From contig NZ_WNJL01000040.1 of the NCBI RefSeq assembly GCF_010378095.1, positions 53,013-117,012 on the forward strand: 64,000 nucleotides of DNA. The letters run 5' to 3'. Under the pieces are notes generated by a model, which had not been told where the DNA came from, made no database searches, and saw only the letters and a program-made list of their open reading frames with translations. Source of the stretch: Acidithiobacillus ferrianus. GTDB taxonomy: Bacteria > Pseudomonadota > Gammaproteobacteria > Acidithiobacillales > Acidithiobacillaceae. Positions 18,092 through 26,221 of the stretch are shown in pieces. Made by a program: the position numbers and the translations under genes. The stretch's first letter is position 1; each line of letters opens with the position of its first letter.

Positions 18092-18152
18092 GTTTCATGG
18101 TTCCTCGAAAAATATGAATTGGGCAATAGCCACCTACGAGGAACCATGAAAC
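18092..18152 (+). repeat. Perfect 16-bp inverted repeat enclosing the ribosome-binding site and start of the sulfotransferase-like gene
   Basis: GTTTCATGGTTCCTCG at 18092-18107 is the exact reverse complement of the segment at 18137-18152, with a 29-base loop. The right arm contains the GAGGAA ribosome-binding site and the ATG at 18146. In mRNA the stem would hide both, so it may gate translation. No U tract follows, so it is unlikely to be an intrinsic terminator. Confidence 0.9.
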
Positions 18153-20824
18153 AAGAGTTCAGCGCGCCAATTTTCATCCACTCGATGTTTCGCACGGGTA
18201 GCACATGGCTTTTCGACCGTTTTCGTCGAGCACAAGACCAAAATTACTGGTGTTACCAAGAACCTTTCCATGAAATGCTCATCCATTTGAAAGATCAACC
18301 GGAGTTGGTTCTTGGTATTCATGACGATATGAGCACATCGTTGCGACACCCGGCACTGAATAAGCCCTACTTTTACGAATGTTACGCCATTCGCGAGCAC
18401 ATAAGCGATAGTTTTCAAAAGTGTATCAGCTTTGATAGTTTTTTTGACTCTACTGTCTGTCCGGCATTTGATGAATACACCGCCAAACTCATTCGTCATG
18501 CGCCTGGCCGTCCGGTGCTCCAATGTTGCCGATCTTATGGCAGACTTGCTCACCTCAAGCAACAGTATGGTGGCGTTCATATTTACTTATGGCGCAATCC
18601 TTGGGACCAATGGTGGTCCTATCAAATCAACGATTACTTTGACACGGCCTCCATTGCCATTACCAATGCACACAATCCACCCCAGGTTATTGCCCTATTA
18701 CGTGAAGAATTGGGCTTCCCCCAAGTACGGGAAGCCAGCTTTTCAGATGAATACAAACAATTGTTACAGATTCCAGTCAGCGCACAAAACCGTTATCTGA
18801 TCTTCTACACGCTCTGGCTTTATAGTTTGATAGAAAATCGTTCTCTTGCTGATTGCGAAATAAACGTGGATAGTCTTAGCAATGACCCTGCCGCGCTTGC
18901 AAAAACCAAGGAACGTCTTGAAGAGTTGAATGTTACCGATATTGATTTATCATCCTGTAACATTCCGCAATTCTATTTTGGCGACGAGGACAAGAAATTC
19001 TTTACTGCTGCTGAACAGCGAGCGCATAAATTGTTCGCCTCGGCAGGATACGCTATTAGCGTCCTGCATGATGCGATACAGCTACAACATACGTCTCAGC
19101 CGGTTGTCCGCCGCCGCTATCCAGAGATAGGACAGGGTGGCGAGCGTGCACGTGTTGCCGCATTGCGTTTTGCGAATGGCAAAGCCGAGGCTCAGCTTGC
19201 TCGGGCGCATGCCGAGCGCGTGGCTGTCGAACTGCAGCATGCACATGAACAGGCTGAAGGGCTCTTACGTACTGAAGTTGAAGAGACACGCAGCCAGCTT
19301 GATAAGACGGTGGCAGACGCGCAAACCCGAGAGCGTGCGCTGCGGGAAGATAGCGAGCGGAACCTTGCGATAATACGTGGCGAGGCTCAGCGCGATATGG
19401 AACAATTAAGCGCTGAACATCAAGCGGTCCGACAGGTGCTTCTCGAGCGTGAGCGCGAGTACGCCGCACAACTGGCTGATCAGCAAGCGAAGAGCCAACA
19501 AGCACTAGAAGATGCGCAACAATTGCACGAACGACGCGAAGCACGTTTAGTCGGTGAGATAGAGGCAGCGCGCGCTCAAAGCCAGGCCCGCGAAATTGCG
19601 TTGCGTGAAGATGAGCAGGCGCGTGAGGCCGAACTGCAGCAGGAAATCGCCACTGTGCGCCAGATGCTGGATCATGCTCGCGCCGAGGCCCAGGCTCGGG
19701 AAACGGATCTCCACACCCGCAGCGAAGCGTACATCGCCCAGGTCCGGGCAGATGCAGCAGCGCACATACAAATCTTCGAAGGCCGCGTTGCCCATCTGCA
19801 CGCACAGGAAAGCGCTTTGCGTGCGGAGATGGCTCAGCACACCGCCTATGCTCAGGCACTGCTCGCCCGCATCGGCGCCATGCAATCCACTTGGTGGTGG
19901 CGGCTGTCGATGTTGTGGCGGCGTCCTTCACTCTGGTCTGCCGTCTCATGCCCTGCACCGTTACCGCGCGGGTTTCACGCCCGCATGGGCGAACTCGCCC
20001 ATGCGGCGACGGTGTCACCGCAAAGTGTGCAAGCCGCTTGCATATCCACCGGCAGTGGCGAACATCTTAACCTTGCTCTACCAGAACAAAAAGGACTCGC
20101 CATGCCGATCCAGAACATCACCGAACTTTTCTCCCTCGACGGGCGTGCATTCATCACCGAAGCCTATCGCAACCTGCTCCAACGCGAACCCGACCTCAAC
20201 GGCATGGCCTATTATCTTGGCCGTTTATCCATGGGGTATGGTAAAGCCCGCGTCATTGTGCAATTGGCCAAATCGACTGAATGCCGCCCGCATGAACAAA
20301 TCCATGGGCTCAAACGACTCATCCAGGAACACAACAACGCCAGCCATTGGTTGTGGGGCTGGTTCGGTCGACATACCCGCATGCATATGGCACTGCAAAG
20401 CAGTGTCACGGCGCTTGCCCGCATCGAGCAGCGCATGGAAGGAGTCCACCACGCCATCAATGCCCAGAGCCAGCAAATGGAAACCCTGGCACGGCAGCAC
20501 ACCGAATCCCTGTGTGATATCAAGTCACTGATGCAGCAGACCATAGGCGGCCGGGCTGCCAAAAACGAACAGCCGCGCCTGCCGACAGAAACCGTTCGGC
20601 AGGTTTTTCGTGAAATTCTCGGCCGAGAACCGGAAAGTAGTGACGTGGTTGATGAGCACGCCCAACTGGGCACGATCGAGGCACTGTGTCAGGTACTGAT
20701 GAATTCCAAGGAATTTATGTCGCGTGAATCTGAGAATATAAATGAGAATATAAAGAAGTTAGACTTAGAAAAAAAATGGATGCTTTCGGTGTTAGTTTCT
20801 GAACTTATAATGCGAGAAATTTAG
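18146..20824 (+). CDS. Multidomain protein: sulfotransferase-like domain, long coiled coil, DUF4214-like domains
   Basis: An 892-residue fusion. The N-terminal 300 residues look like a PAPS-dependent sulfotransferase: FIHSMFRTGSTWLFDRF (10-26) matches the 5'-phosphosulfate loop, and YLWRNPWDQWWSY may be the 3'-phosphate region. Residues about 320-590 are a charged, heptad-like coiled coil rich in Glu, Gln, Arg and Ala. Residues about 652-735 match DUF4214 (AFITEAYRNLLQREPDLNG.AYYLGRL), and a second weaker copy lies near 813-858 (VRQVFREILGREPES). DUF4214 domains are common in surface glycan and matrix proteins. The ATG at 18146 has GAGGAA at ideal spacing. It may sulfate the exported glycan or act as a scaffold, and this is inference. 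The last 100 bases are markedly AT-rich. Confidence 0.75.
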   Translation: MKQEFSAPIFIHSMFRTGSTWLFDRFRRAQDQNYWCYQEPFHEMLIHLKDQPELVLGIHDDMSTSLRHPALNKPYFYECYAIREHISDSFQKCISFDSFFDSTVCPAFDEYTAKLIRHAPGRPVLQCCRSYGRLAHLKQQYGGVHIYLWRNPWDQWWSYQINDYFDTASIAITNAHNPPQVIALLREELGFPQVREASFSDEYKQLLQIPVSAQNRYLIFYTLWLYSLIENRSLADCEINVDSLSNDPAALAKTKERLEELNVTDIDLSSCNIPQFYFGDEDKKFFTAAEQRAHKLFASAGYAISVLHDAIQLQHTSQPVVRRRYPEIGQGGERARVAALRFANGKAEAQLARAHAERVAVELQHAHEQAEGLLRTEVEETRSQLDKTVADAQTRERALREDSERNLAIIRGEAQRDMEQLSAEHQAVRQVLLEREREYAAQLADQQAKSQQALEDAQQLHERREARLVGEIEAARAQSQAREIALREDEQAREAELQQEIATVRQMLDHARAEAQARETDLHTRSEAYIAQVRADAAAHIQIFEGRVAHLHAQESALRAEMAQHTAYAQALLARIGAMQSTWWWRLSMLWRRPSLWSAVSCPAPLPRGFHARMGELAHAATVSPQSVQAACISTGSGEHLNLALPEQKGLAMPIQNITELFSLDGRAFITEAYRNLLQREPDLNGMAYYLGRLSMGYGKARVIVQLAKSTECRPHEQIHGLKRLIQEHNNASHWLWGWFGRHTRMHMALQSSVTALARIEQRMEGVHHAINAQSQQMETLARQHTESLCDIKSLMQQTIGGRAAKNEQPRLPTETVRQVFREILGREPESSDVVDEHAQLGTIEALCQVLMNSKEFMSRESENINENIKKLDLEKKWMLSVLVSELIMREI

Positions 20825-23407
20825 ATGAAAGATAAGATTCTAATTGATATCCAGGGACTCCAAAGTATGGATTCCTCGCATAGAGGTGTAGGGCGCTACA
20901 CGAAAGAAGTCGTTAAACGTATTATAGAGATGTCATCTGAACAATATGACTATCATCTACTTTTTAATTCTAGGATGAAGAACGATAGGAAATATATCGA
21001 ATCAACTTTTGGCAACACGATAGCACAAAACAAACTGCATGCCATGTGTTGGTTGCCTCCCTCAGACTTCACAAATAACAGGAAAAATTATATTGCTGCA
21101 AGGATTTTTAGAGAAGCTATAATAGCCTTAATTAATCCGAGCATCGTGTTTTCAACAAATATGCAAGAGGGTTTTATTGATGGATTGGCAATAACAGGAA
21201 TAAGCAACGCAGATAGCCGAAAATATGTAACGGTATTGCATGACCTAGTCCCGCTCTATTTTTACAAGGAATATCTTGGCGATAGAGCGCAAAGAGATTG
21301 GTATTTTGAAAAAATTACAGAATCTATGAAAAGTGACAGATTGGTGACTGTGTCAAAAGAAGCGTTTGAAGATATCTCATCAATTCTGGGTTGCGAGACC
21401 GATAGAAGACTTTCTTGGATCTATAATGGCTGCAATGAATCTTTTTCTTTGATAGGCAGAAAGAACCCAAAGGTAGGCGAGTTAACCAGATTTATATATT
21501 ATGGCGGAACTGATAAACACAAAAATATAGAAATAATATTTGATGCAATAAACCTGCTGGCAGGTAGCGTAAAGGGAAAATCTGAGTTTTTGTTTGTTGG
21601 AAAAGATTTTGAGCCAGAGCGATCACTGTACTTCAAGGAAAAAATAACCCTGGGCAGTAAAATAAAATTTATTGGTTATCTTAGTGACGACGACTTGAGC
21701 GCGCTTCTTAAAGAATCCGATTGTCTTATTTTCCCGGCAATCAAAGAAGGCTTTGGTCTGCCAATAGTTGAAGCAATGGCGTCAGGACTGGCAGTGCTAG
21801 CATCTAACACAACAACTGGAAGAGAATTATTGGTCAATGATGATCTCTTATTTAACCCATATGATCCCAAAGATCTGGCACAAAAAATTACACGTATGGT
21901 TGAGTCCTCTTCTGCTTTGTATGATGCAAAACTGTATTGCAGGAATCAGTTTTCTTTGAATGGGTTTTCATGGGATGCTGTTTCAACTCATTTGATTTCA
22001 ATTTTTGAATCCCTTTGTGGTGAGCCTGGAAAAAAGGTCGTTAGACATGTTTGCAGAAGCGATATATTTACTGACTTTGTTGCTCTATGCAAAGAGAAGG
22101 GGATAACTTTTACCTTTGATGAATGCAGGGCCATAGTGGATTCCTTCACTTTATCTACTCCAGGAAGTCCTGACACTATCAAGCAAAGGTTGTTTGTTGA
22201 TCTATCTGTGATCCATAGTCACGATCACAAAACTGGAATTCAACGCGTGTCTCGCGCATTGTATTATAATTTACAGCTCGTTTACGATGGAGAGGTTATT
22301 CCTATATACTCTAATGACTTAGGAAAAAGTTTTTTTGTTTTTGATTCGCTTGATGATAACTATCGTGCGCCTATTGACGTGGTACCCGTCAGTTTCAATC
22401 CCGGTGATATCCTGATTTTAGTCGATCTGCATCCTGGTCTGACAATTAATTTATACGATTCTTCGGCGGCTAAATATATTAAAAACTTAGGGACAAGAAT
22501 ATATCATGTAGTTTATGATCTGTTGCCAGCTCTCCAGCCAGATAAATTCTGGCCTGAATTGATTTCTGAGTTCAGGGCATGGTTGAGTTCGATTCATAAC
22601 TCGAGCGGTGTTCTATGTATTTCTAAATCAGTTGCCGACGAGCTTTATGAATACTATTGTGTTACCAAATCAAAAGAAAATGTGGAGTTACCTATCCACT
22701 GGTTCCACCTCGGTTCGGATATAAACAACAGTGCCCCAACGCGCGGTCTGCCTGCCGATACGGCTGAAGTGTTTACTCGTCTGCGGGCTTGCCCGAGTTT
22801 TTTGATGGTGGGCACGATCGAACCGCGAAAGGCATACTCACAGACGCTAGCCGGCTTCGACGAGTTGTGGGCTAAGGGCTCAGAAGTAAATCTCGTGATC
22901 GTCGGCAAGGAGGGCTGGAATTCCGAAGTGCTGCTTAATCGTTTGCGTAACCATCCTGAGCGTGGCAGGCACCTTTTCTGGCTAGAGCAAACTAGCGACG
23001 AATATCTTGAAAAAGTATATAACGCATCGACCTGTCTGATCGCCGCAAGTTACGGCGAAGGCTTTGGGCTACCGCTCATCGAAGCCGCTCGCCACGGCCT
23101 ACCCTTGTTAGTGCGCGACATTCCGGTGTTCCGTGAGGTGACGGCAGGACACGCCCACTTCTTCGCTGACCAGCCAGAACCGCTGACGATTAGCGAAGCG
23201 GTGGAAACCTGGCTCGAGCAATACCGGCAGGGCAAACACCAGCGCAGTGATGCCATGCCGCACCAGACATGGAAAGAGAGCGCTCACCAAGTCCTCAACG
23301 CTATTCTGGGTACAACCGCTCCCTACAAAACCTGGCTACCCGACGGCGTGCGCCACTACCCGGATTCCGACCCGCGCTTACACACCGATGTTGGTAAACG
23401 GGGTTGA
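20825..23407 (+). CDS. Tandem GT4-type glycosyltransferase with two catalytic halves
   Basis: An 860-residue protein with two complete GT-B modules. Module one, about 1-410, has GVGRYTKEVVKRI, IYYGGTDKHKN and the donor motif IKEGFGLPIVEAMASG near 307. Module two, about 453-860, starts LFVDLSVIHSHDHKTGIQRV and has FLMVGTIEPRKAY and GEGFGLPLIEAARHG near 740. Bifunctional transferases of this design often make repeating disaccharides or alternating linkages in exported polysaccharides. The start ATG directly follows the preceding stop codon with a weak ribosome-binding site. Codon use is AT-rich from the start to about 22690 and GC-rich after that, so the gene is a mosaic. Sugars are not predictable. 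Confidence 0.85.
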   Translation: MKDKILIDIQGLQSMDSSHRGVGRYTKEVVKRIIEMSSEQYDYHLLFNSRMKNDRKYIESTFGNTIAQNKLHAMCWLPPSDFTNNRKNYIAARIFREAIIALINPSIVFSTNMQEGFIDGLAITGISNADSRKYVTVLHDLVPLYFYKEYLGDRAQRDWYFEKITESMKSDRLVTVSKEAFEDISSILGCETDRRLSWIYNGCNESFSLIGRKNPKVGELTRFIYYGGTDKHKNIEIIFDAINLLAGSVKGKSEFLFVGKDFEPERSLYFKEKITLGSKIKFIGYLSDDDLSALLKESDCLIFPAIKEGFGLPIVEAMASGLAVLASNTTTGRELLVNDDLLFNPYDPKDLAQKITRMVESSSALYDAKLYCRNQFSLNGFSWDAVSTHLISIFESLCGEPGKKVVRHVCRSDIFTDFVALCKEKGITFTFDECRAIVDSFTLSTPGSPDTIKQRLFVDLSVIHSHDHKTGIQRVSRALYYNLQLVYDGEVIPIYSNDLGKSFFVFDSLDDNYRAPIDVVPVSFNPGDILILVDLHPGLTINLYDSSAAKYIKNLGTRIYHVVYDLLPALQPDKFWPELISEFRAWLSSIHNSSGVLCISKSVADELYEYYCVTKSKENVELPIHWFHLGSDINNSAPTRGLPADTAEVFTRLRACPSFLMVGTIEPRKAYSQTLAGFDELWAKGSEVNLVIVGKEGWNSEVLLNRLRNHPERGRHLFWLEQTSDEYLEKVYNASTCLIAASYGEGFGLPLIEAARHGLPLLVRDIPVFREVTAGHAHFFADQPEPLTISEAVETWLEQYRQGKHQRSDAMPHQTWKESAHQVLNAILGTTAPYKTWLPDGVRHYPDSDPRLHTDVGKRG

Positions 23408-23550
23408 ACCTCCGATGCTTTTTCGAACAACGTTTGGAAGAGGCTGTACCGGATCGCGAGGAGACCAAGGCGTAACCGTCTAACCGACCCACCTTCCCAA
23501 ATTTTGTGACCTTACCGATCCTGAATTGCATTCAGCGAGGAGGGATGGCT

Positions 23551-23673
23551 ATGACGAAGGACGAGAAGGCCGCTTATTGGCGGCAACAGGTAGACGGGTT
23601 TCAGGCGAGCGGCCTTTCCGTCAAGAATGACTGTGCGCAGGAAGGGATCGCCGTAGCCACCCTTATGTCTTGG
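23551..23673 (+). pseudogene. IS66-type accessory gene (tnpA/orfA) remnant
   Basis: The frame beginning ATG at 23551 (GGAGG upstream) encodes MTKDEKAAYWRQQVDGFQASGLSVKNDCAQEGIAVATLMSW in outline. The pattern YWRxxVxxFQxSGLSxxxxCxxxGIxxxTLxxW matches the helix-turn-helix protein of IS66-family elements. After the conserved tryptophan the frame runs on into unrelated sequence, where the IS110 element appears to begin. The rest of the IS66 element, including tnpB and tnpC, is absent. Confidence 0.6.
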
Positions 23674-23896
23674 AACCAGTCCCTGTGGATTGGTACCCTT
23701 CGGCTGATCCCCGGAGCGAGGCGGGCAAGACTGGTTGTCACCCAAGGAATCAATCCTGTAATGCAGATTAATCGCTCGTCTCACCTTTGCCACCCGTTCG
23801 GACGGTATCCAAGGCCTGCCCTGGGCAAGAGCCTGCACAGATAAGGTTGAACCGGCATGGTCCGTAGATCGCCGTTATCTTTTCAAGGAGGTTGGC
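23674..23896 (+). ncRNA. Candidate bridge RNA region of the IS110 element
   Basis: This stretch is non-coding and structured. AACCAGTC at 23674-23681 pairs with GACTGGTT at 23729-23736, and TGCCC-T-GGGCA lies near 23818. IS110 elements are known to transcribe a bispecific bridge RNA from the leader between the left end and the transposase gene. Position and length fit, but the RNA itself is inferred. Confidence 0.35.
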
Positions 23897-24865
23897 ATGA
23901 CTCATCCTACCCTATTCGTTGGCATCGACGTGGCCAAGACCAAATTCGATGTGGCTCTCTTGAACGCTGAGGGCAAGTATCGCAGTAAGGTCTTCCCCAA
24001 CACACCCGTTGGACATCAGCAGTTCCTGGAGTGGCTGACCAGGCACGACGCCCAGGAAGCCCATCTTTGCATGGAGACCACGGGCGTCTACGGGCGGGAC
24101 CTGGCACGCTTTCTGGCGCAACAGCAGATCCTCATCAGCGTGGTCAACCCGGCCCAGATCCATGCCTTCGGCAAGACAGAACTGACCCGGGCCAAGATGG
24201 ACAAGGCCGATGCCCGGCTCATTGCCCGGTATTGCCGGATGCACCGTCCTGCGCCCTGGGTGCCGCCGGCTGAGGAGATCGCCACCCTCCAGGCCCTGGT
24301 TCAACGTCTGGAGGACCTCCTGGCACTGCAAACGATGGAGAACAACCGACTGGAAGCCGCTACAGGGCCAGCGCGGGAGTCCGTGGAGGCCGTCCTGCAA
24401 TTTGTTCATCAGCAGATCGAGATGCTACGCCTGCAGATCGAGATCCATATCGATAAACACCCCGATCTCAAAAACCAACAGGAGTTGCTGTCCAGTATCC
24501 CTGGTATTGGGGACAACACGGCCGCCACCTTGCTGGCCTTTCTTAGCCCCTTGGAGCGGTTCCACTCTGCCAAACAGGTGGTTGCCTATGCCGGCCTCAA
24601 TCCCCGCATTCGCCAGTCGGGTCAATGGGCAGGAAAGACCCCTATCGCCAAGGCGGGGAATGCTTTGTTGCGCAAATCCCTCTACCTGCCGGCAGTGGTC
24701 GCCAAGCGGCACAACCCCATCATCGCATCCTTTTGCGACCGGCTATTGGCCCGAGGCAAACGCCCCATGCAAGTGGTGGTCGCCGCCATGCGCAAGCTCC
24801 TGCATCTGGCTTTCGGCGTCCTCAAGTCGGGGAAACCGTTTAACCCCAAATTGGGAGTTGCATAA
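23897..24865 (+). CDS. IS110-family transposase (DEDD/RuvC-like recombinase)
   Basis: A 322-residue transposase. The N-terminal RuvC-like domain begins LFVGIDVAKTKFDVALL (first acidic residue D10), followed by METTGVYG and the segment KMDKADARLIARYC that carries further acidic residues. The C-terminal IS116/IS110/IS902 domain contains LLSSIPGIGDNTAATLLAFL and AYAGLNPRIRQSG (region of the essential serine). Length and motif order are those of intact family members, so the element may be active. A strong AAGGAGG precedes the ATG. The enzyme is known to act with a bridge RNA to recombine at short target cores. Confidence 0.95.
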   Translation: MTHPTLFVGIDVAKTKFDVALLNAEGKYRSKVFPNTPVGHQQFLEWLTRHDAQEAHLCMETTGVYGRDLARFLAQQQILISVVNPAQIHAFGKTELTRAKMDKADARLIARYCRMHRPAPWVPPAEEIATLQALVQRLEDLLALQTMENNRLEAATGPARESVEAVLQFVHQQIEMLRLQIEIHIDKHPDLKNQQELLSSIPGIGDNTAATLLAFLSPLERFHSAKQVVAYAGLNPRIRQSGQWAGKTPIAKAGNALLRKSLYLPAVVAKRHNPIIASFCDRLLARGKRPMQVVVAAMRKLLHLAFGVLKSGKPFNPKLGVA

Positions 24866-24991
24866 CGCCGTCCAAGACGGTATCTGCTTTTTGTCGCGCT
24901 GGTGATGGTTATTTTTTTCTGGGGACTCTACTGGGCGGTGTTTCGGCCGGAGCGTTTGCGCCATATCCTTGTGGCCGTGGATGAACCGTAA
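24866..24991 (+). pseudogene. C-terminal fragment of an unidentified membrane protein, cut by the IS110 element
   Basis: A frame right after the transposase reads YLLFVALVMVIFFWGLYWAV, one clear transmembrane helix, then FRPERLRHILVAVDEP and a stop at 24989-24991. A 28-residue reading from ATG at 24905 is possible but has no ribosome-binding site. I take it as the tail of a gene truncated by insertions. I do not recognise the family. Confidence 0.4.
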
Positions 24992-25051
24992 ACCTGACTC
25001 GCCAGTGCCCATCCCATCCCGGAATCTGTGGAGCCTCCTGGCGCCCGCTAG

Positions 25052-25079
25052 GCAACATACCGACCATATGGTATCTTGC
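25052..25079 (+). promoter_or_regulatory. 28-bp dyad upstream of the Old Yellow Enzyme gene, possible repressor operator
   Basis: GCAACATACC (25052-25061) and GGTATCTTGC (25070-25079) form ten-base arms with one mismatch around an eight-base spacer. The centre also contains the perfect palindrome ACCATATGGT at 25063-25072. It lies 60 bases before the start codon, a usual place for a TetR- or MarR-type operator. No regulator gene is adjacent. Confidence 0.4.
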
Positions 25080-25138
25080 TCACACCATCGTTCTGCCCGC
25101 CCGCACTGGGCGACGGGCAACATCTAAGGAGTGCGCGG

Positions 25139-26215
25139 ATGTCCCCAACCAGCAAGGATCTTTTTTCCCCCCTCAAAATGGGTGTCTATACCCTGAAAAA
25201 CCGCATCGGACTGGCGCCGATGACCCGCATGTCCTCGGAAAAAGACAGCATCCCCCGTCAGGACGTGTTGGATTTCCTGGTCCGGCGCGCCGAAAACGAT
25301 GTCGCGCTCATCACCACGGAAGCCATCGTCAGCGATTATGAAAGCGCCCAGGGCTATCCCGGCCAGGCGCGCTTAACCACGCAGCGGCAAATTGACGCCT
25401 GGGCGCGGGTCAACGCCGGAATCCGTGCTGCGGGCAGCGTATCGGTACTGCAAATTTTTCATTGCGGCAGAATAGCCTGGAACGAGGTGAATCCCGCCCA
25501 GCGCACCATCGCACCCAGCGCATTGATCCCCAAACAGAACAACCCGCTGACCGGCGCGCCCTACCCCATGCCCGACATGATGTCATCCTTTGATATTGCG
25601 CATGTCATTCAGGGTTTTGTCGAAACGGTTAAAGGCGGCATTGCGGCCGGATTCGATGGTATAGAAATTCATGGCGCACACGGTTACCTGATTAACGCGT
25701 TTCTGTCCGCCTACAGCAACCAGCGTGCGGATCACTATGGCGGCAGCATCGAAAACCGCTTCCGCTTTGCCCGTGAAATCGTAGAGGCCGTGCGTCCGCA
25801 TGTGCCTGCCGACAAATTGCTCTTTTTCCGGATATCCAACTGGGGGGTTGCGGATATGGAAGTTTCCCTGTTCGCCGATGCCGACGAATGGACAGAGGTG
25901 ATTCGACTCCTGGATCAACTCCCCATCGACGCCATTTCGGTATCCACCTATCGCTTTAGCGACGAAGCCTTCGGGACCGGCAAGAATATGGCACAGTTGA
26001 CCCGCAGCGCCACCCGGAAACCATTGCTGATCTGCGGCGGTATTCATGATCGGGACAGCGCCGAGGCAGCACTGGCGGATGCCGATATGATCCTCTCGGG
26101 CAAATCCCTGTTACTCAACCCCTACTGGGTGAATGATCTGCGCGCCAACAAACCGATGGATGCCTACTCCTCCGAGCAGGCCAATATCGCCTACACCAAA
26201 GAGCCTTTACCCTGA
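25139..26215 (+). CDS. Old Yellow Enzyme family NADH:flavin oxidoreductase
   Basis: A 358-residue FMN-dependent TIM-barrel ene-reductase. It has IGLAPMTR near the N-terminus, the HGAHGYLINAFLS block with NQRADHYGGSIENR-type signature following, and the C-terminal phosphate-binding GGIHDRDSAEAAL. The family reduces activated alkenes, quinones or nitro compounds with NAD(P)H; the true substrate is unknown. The ATG at 25139 is preceded by TAAGGAG, and a longer frame upstream lacks such a site. A dyad lies upstream, and the gene ends six bases before the convergent dcd gene with no visible terminator. Confidence 0.9.
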   Translation: MSPTSKDLFSPLKMGVYTLKNRIGLAPMTRMSSEKDSIPRQDVLDFLVRRAENDVALITTEAIVSDYESAQGYPGQARLTTQRQIDAWARVNAGIRAAGSVSVLQIFHCGRIAWNEVNPAQRTIAPSALIPKQNNPLTGAPYPMPDMMSSFDIAHVIQGFVETVKGGIAAGFDGIEIHGAHGYLINAFLSAYSNQRADHYGGSIENRFRFAREIVEAVRPHVPADKLLFFRISNWGVADMEVSLFADADEWTEVIRLLDQLPIDAISVSTYRFSDEAFGTGKNMAQLTRSATRKPLLICGGIHDRDSAEAALADADMILSGKSLLLNPYWVNDLRANKPMDAYSSEQANIAYTKEPLP

Positions 26216-26221
26216 TCCGGG

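Larger units (their letters stand above)
23674..24866 (+). mobile_element. IS110-family insertion sequence (ends approximate)
   Basis: The element comprises a roughly 220-base non-coding leader, the transposase gene and a very short right end. The left limit is placed where homology to the IS66 remnant stops. The right limit is placed just after the transposase stop because another fragment starts there. IS110 elements have no terminal inverted repeats, so sequence alone cannot fix the ends to the base. A long leader and short right end fit the IS110 subgroup rather than the IS1111 subgroup. Confidence 0.65.
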
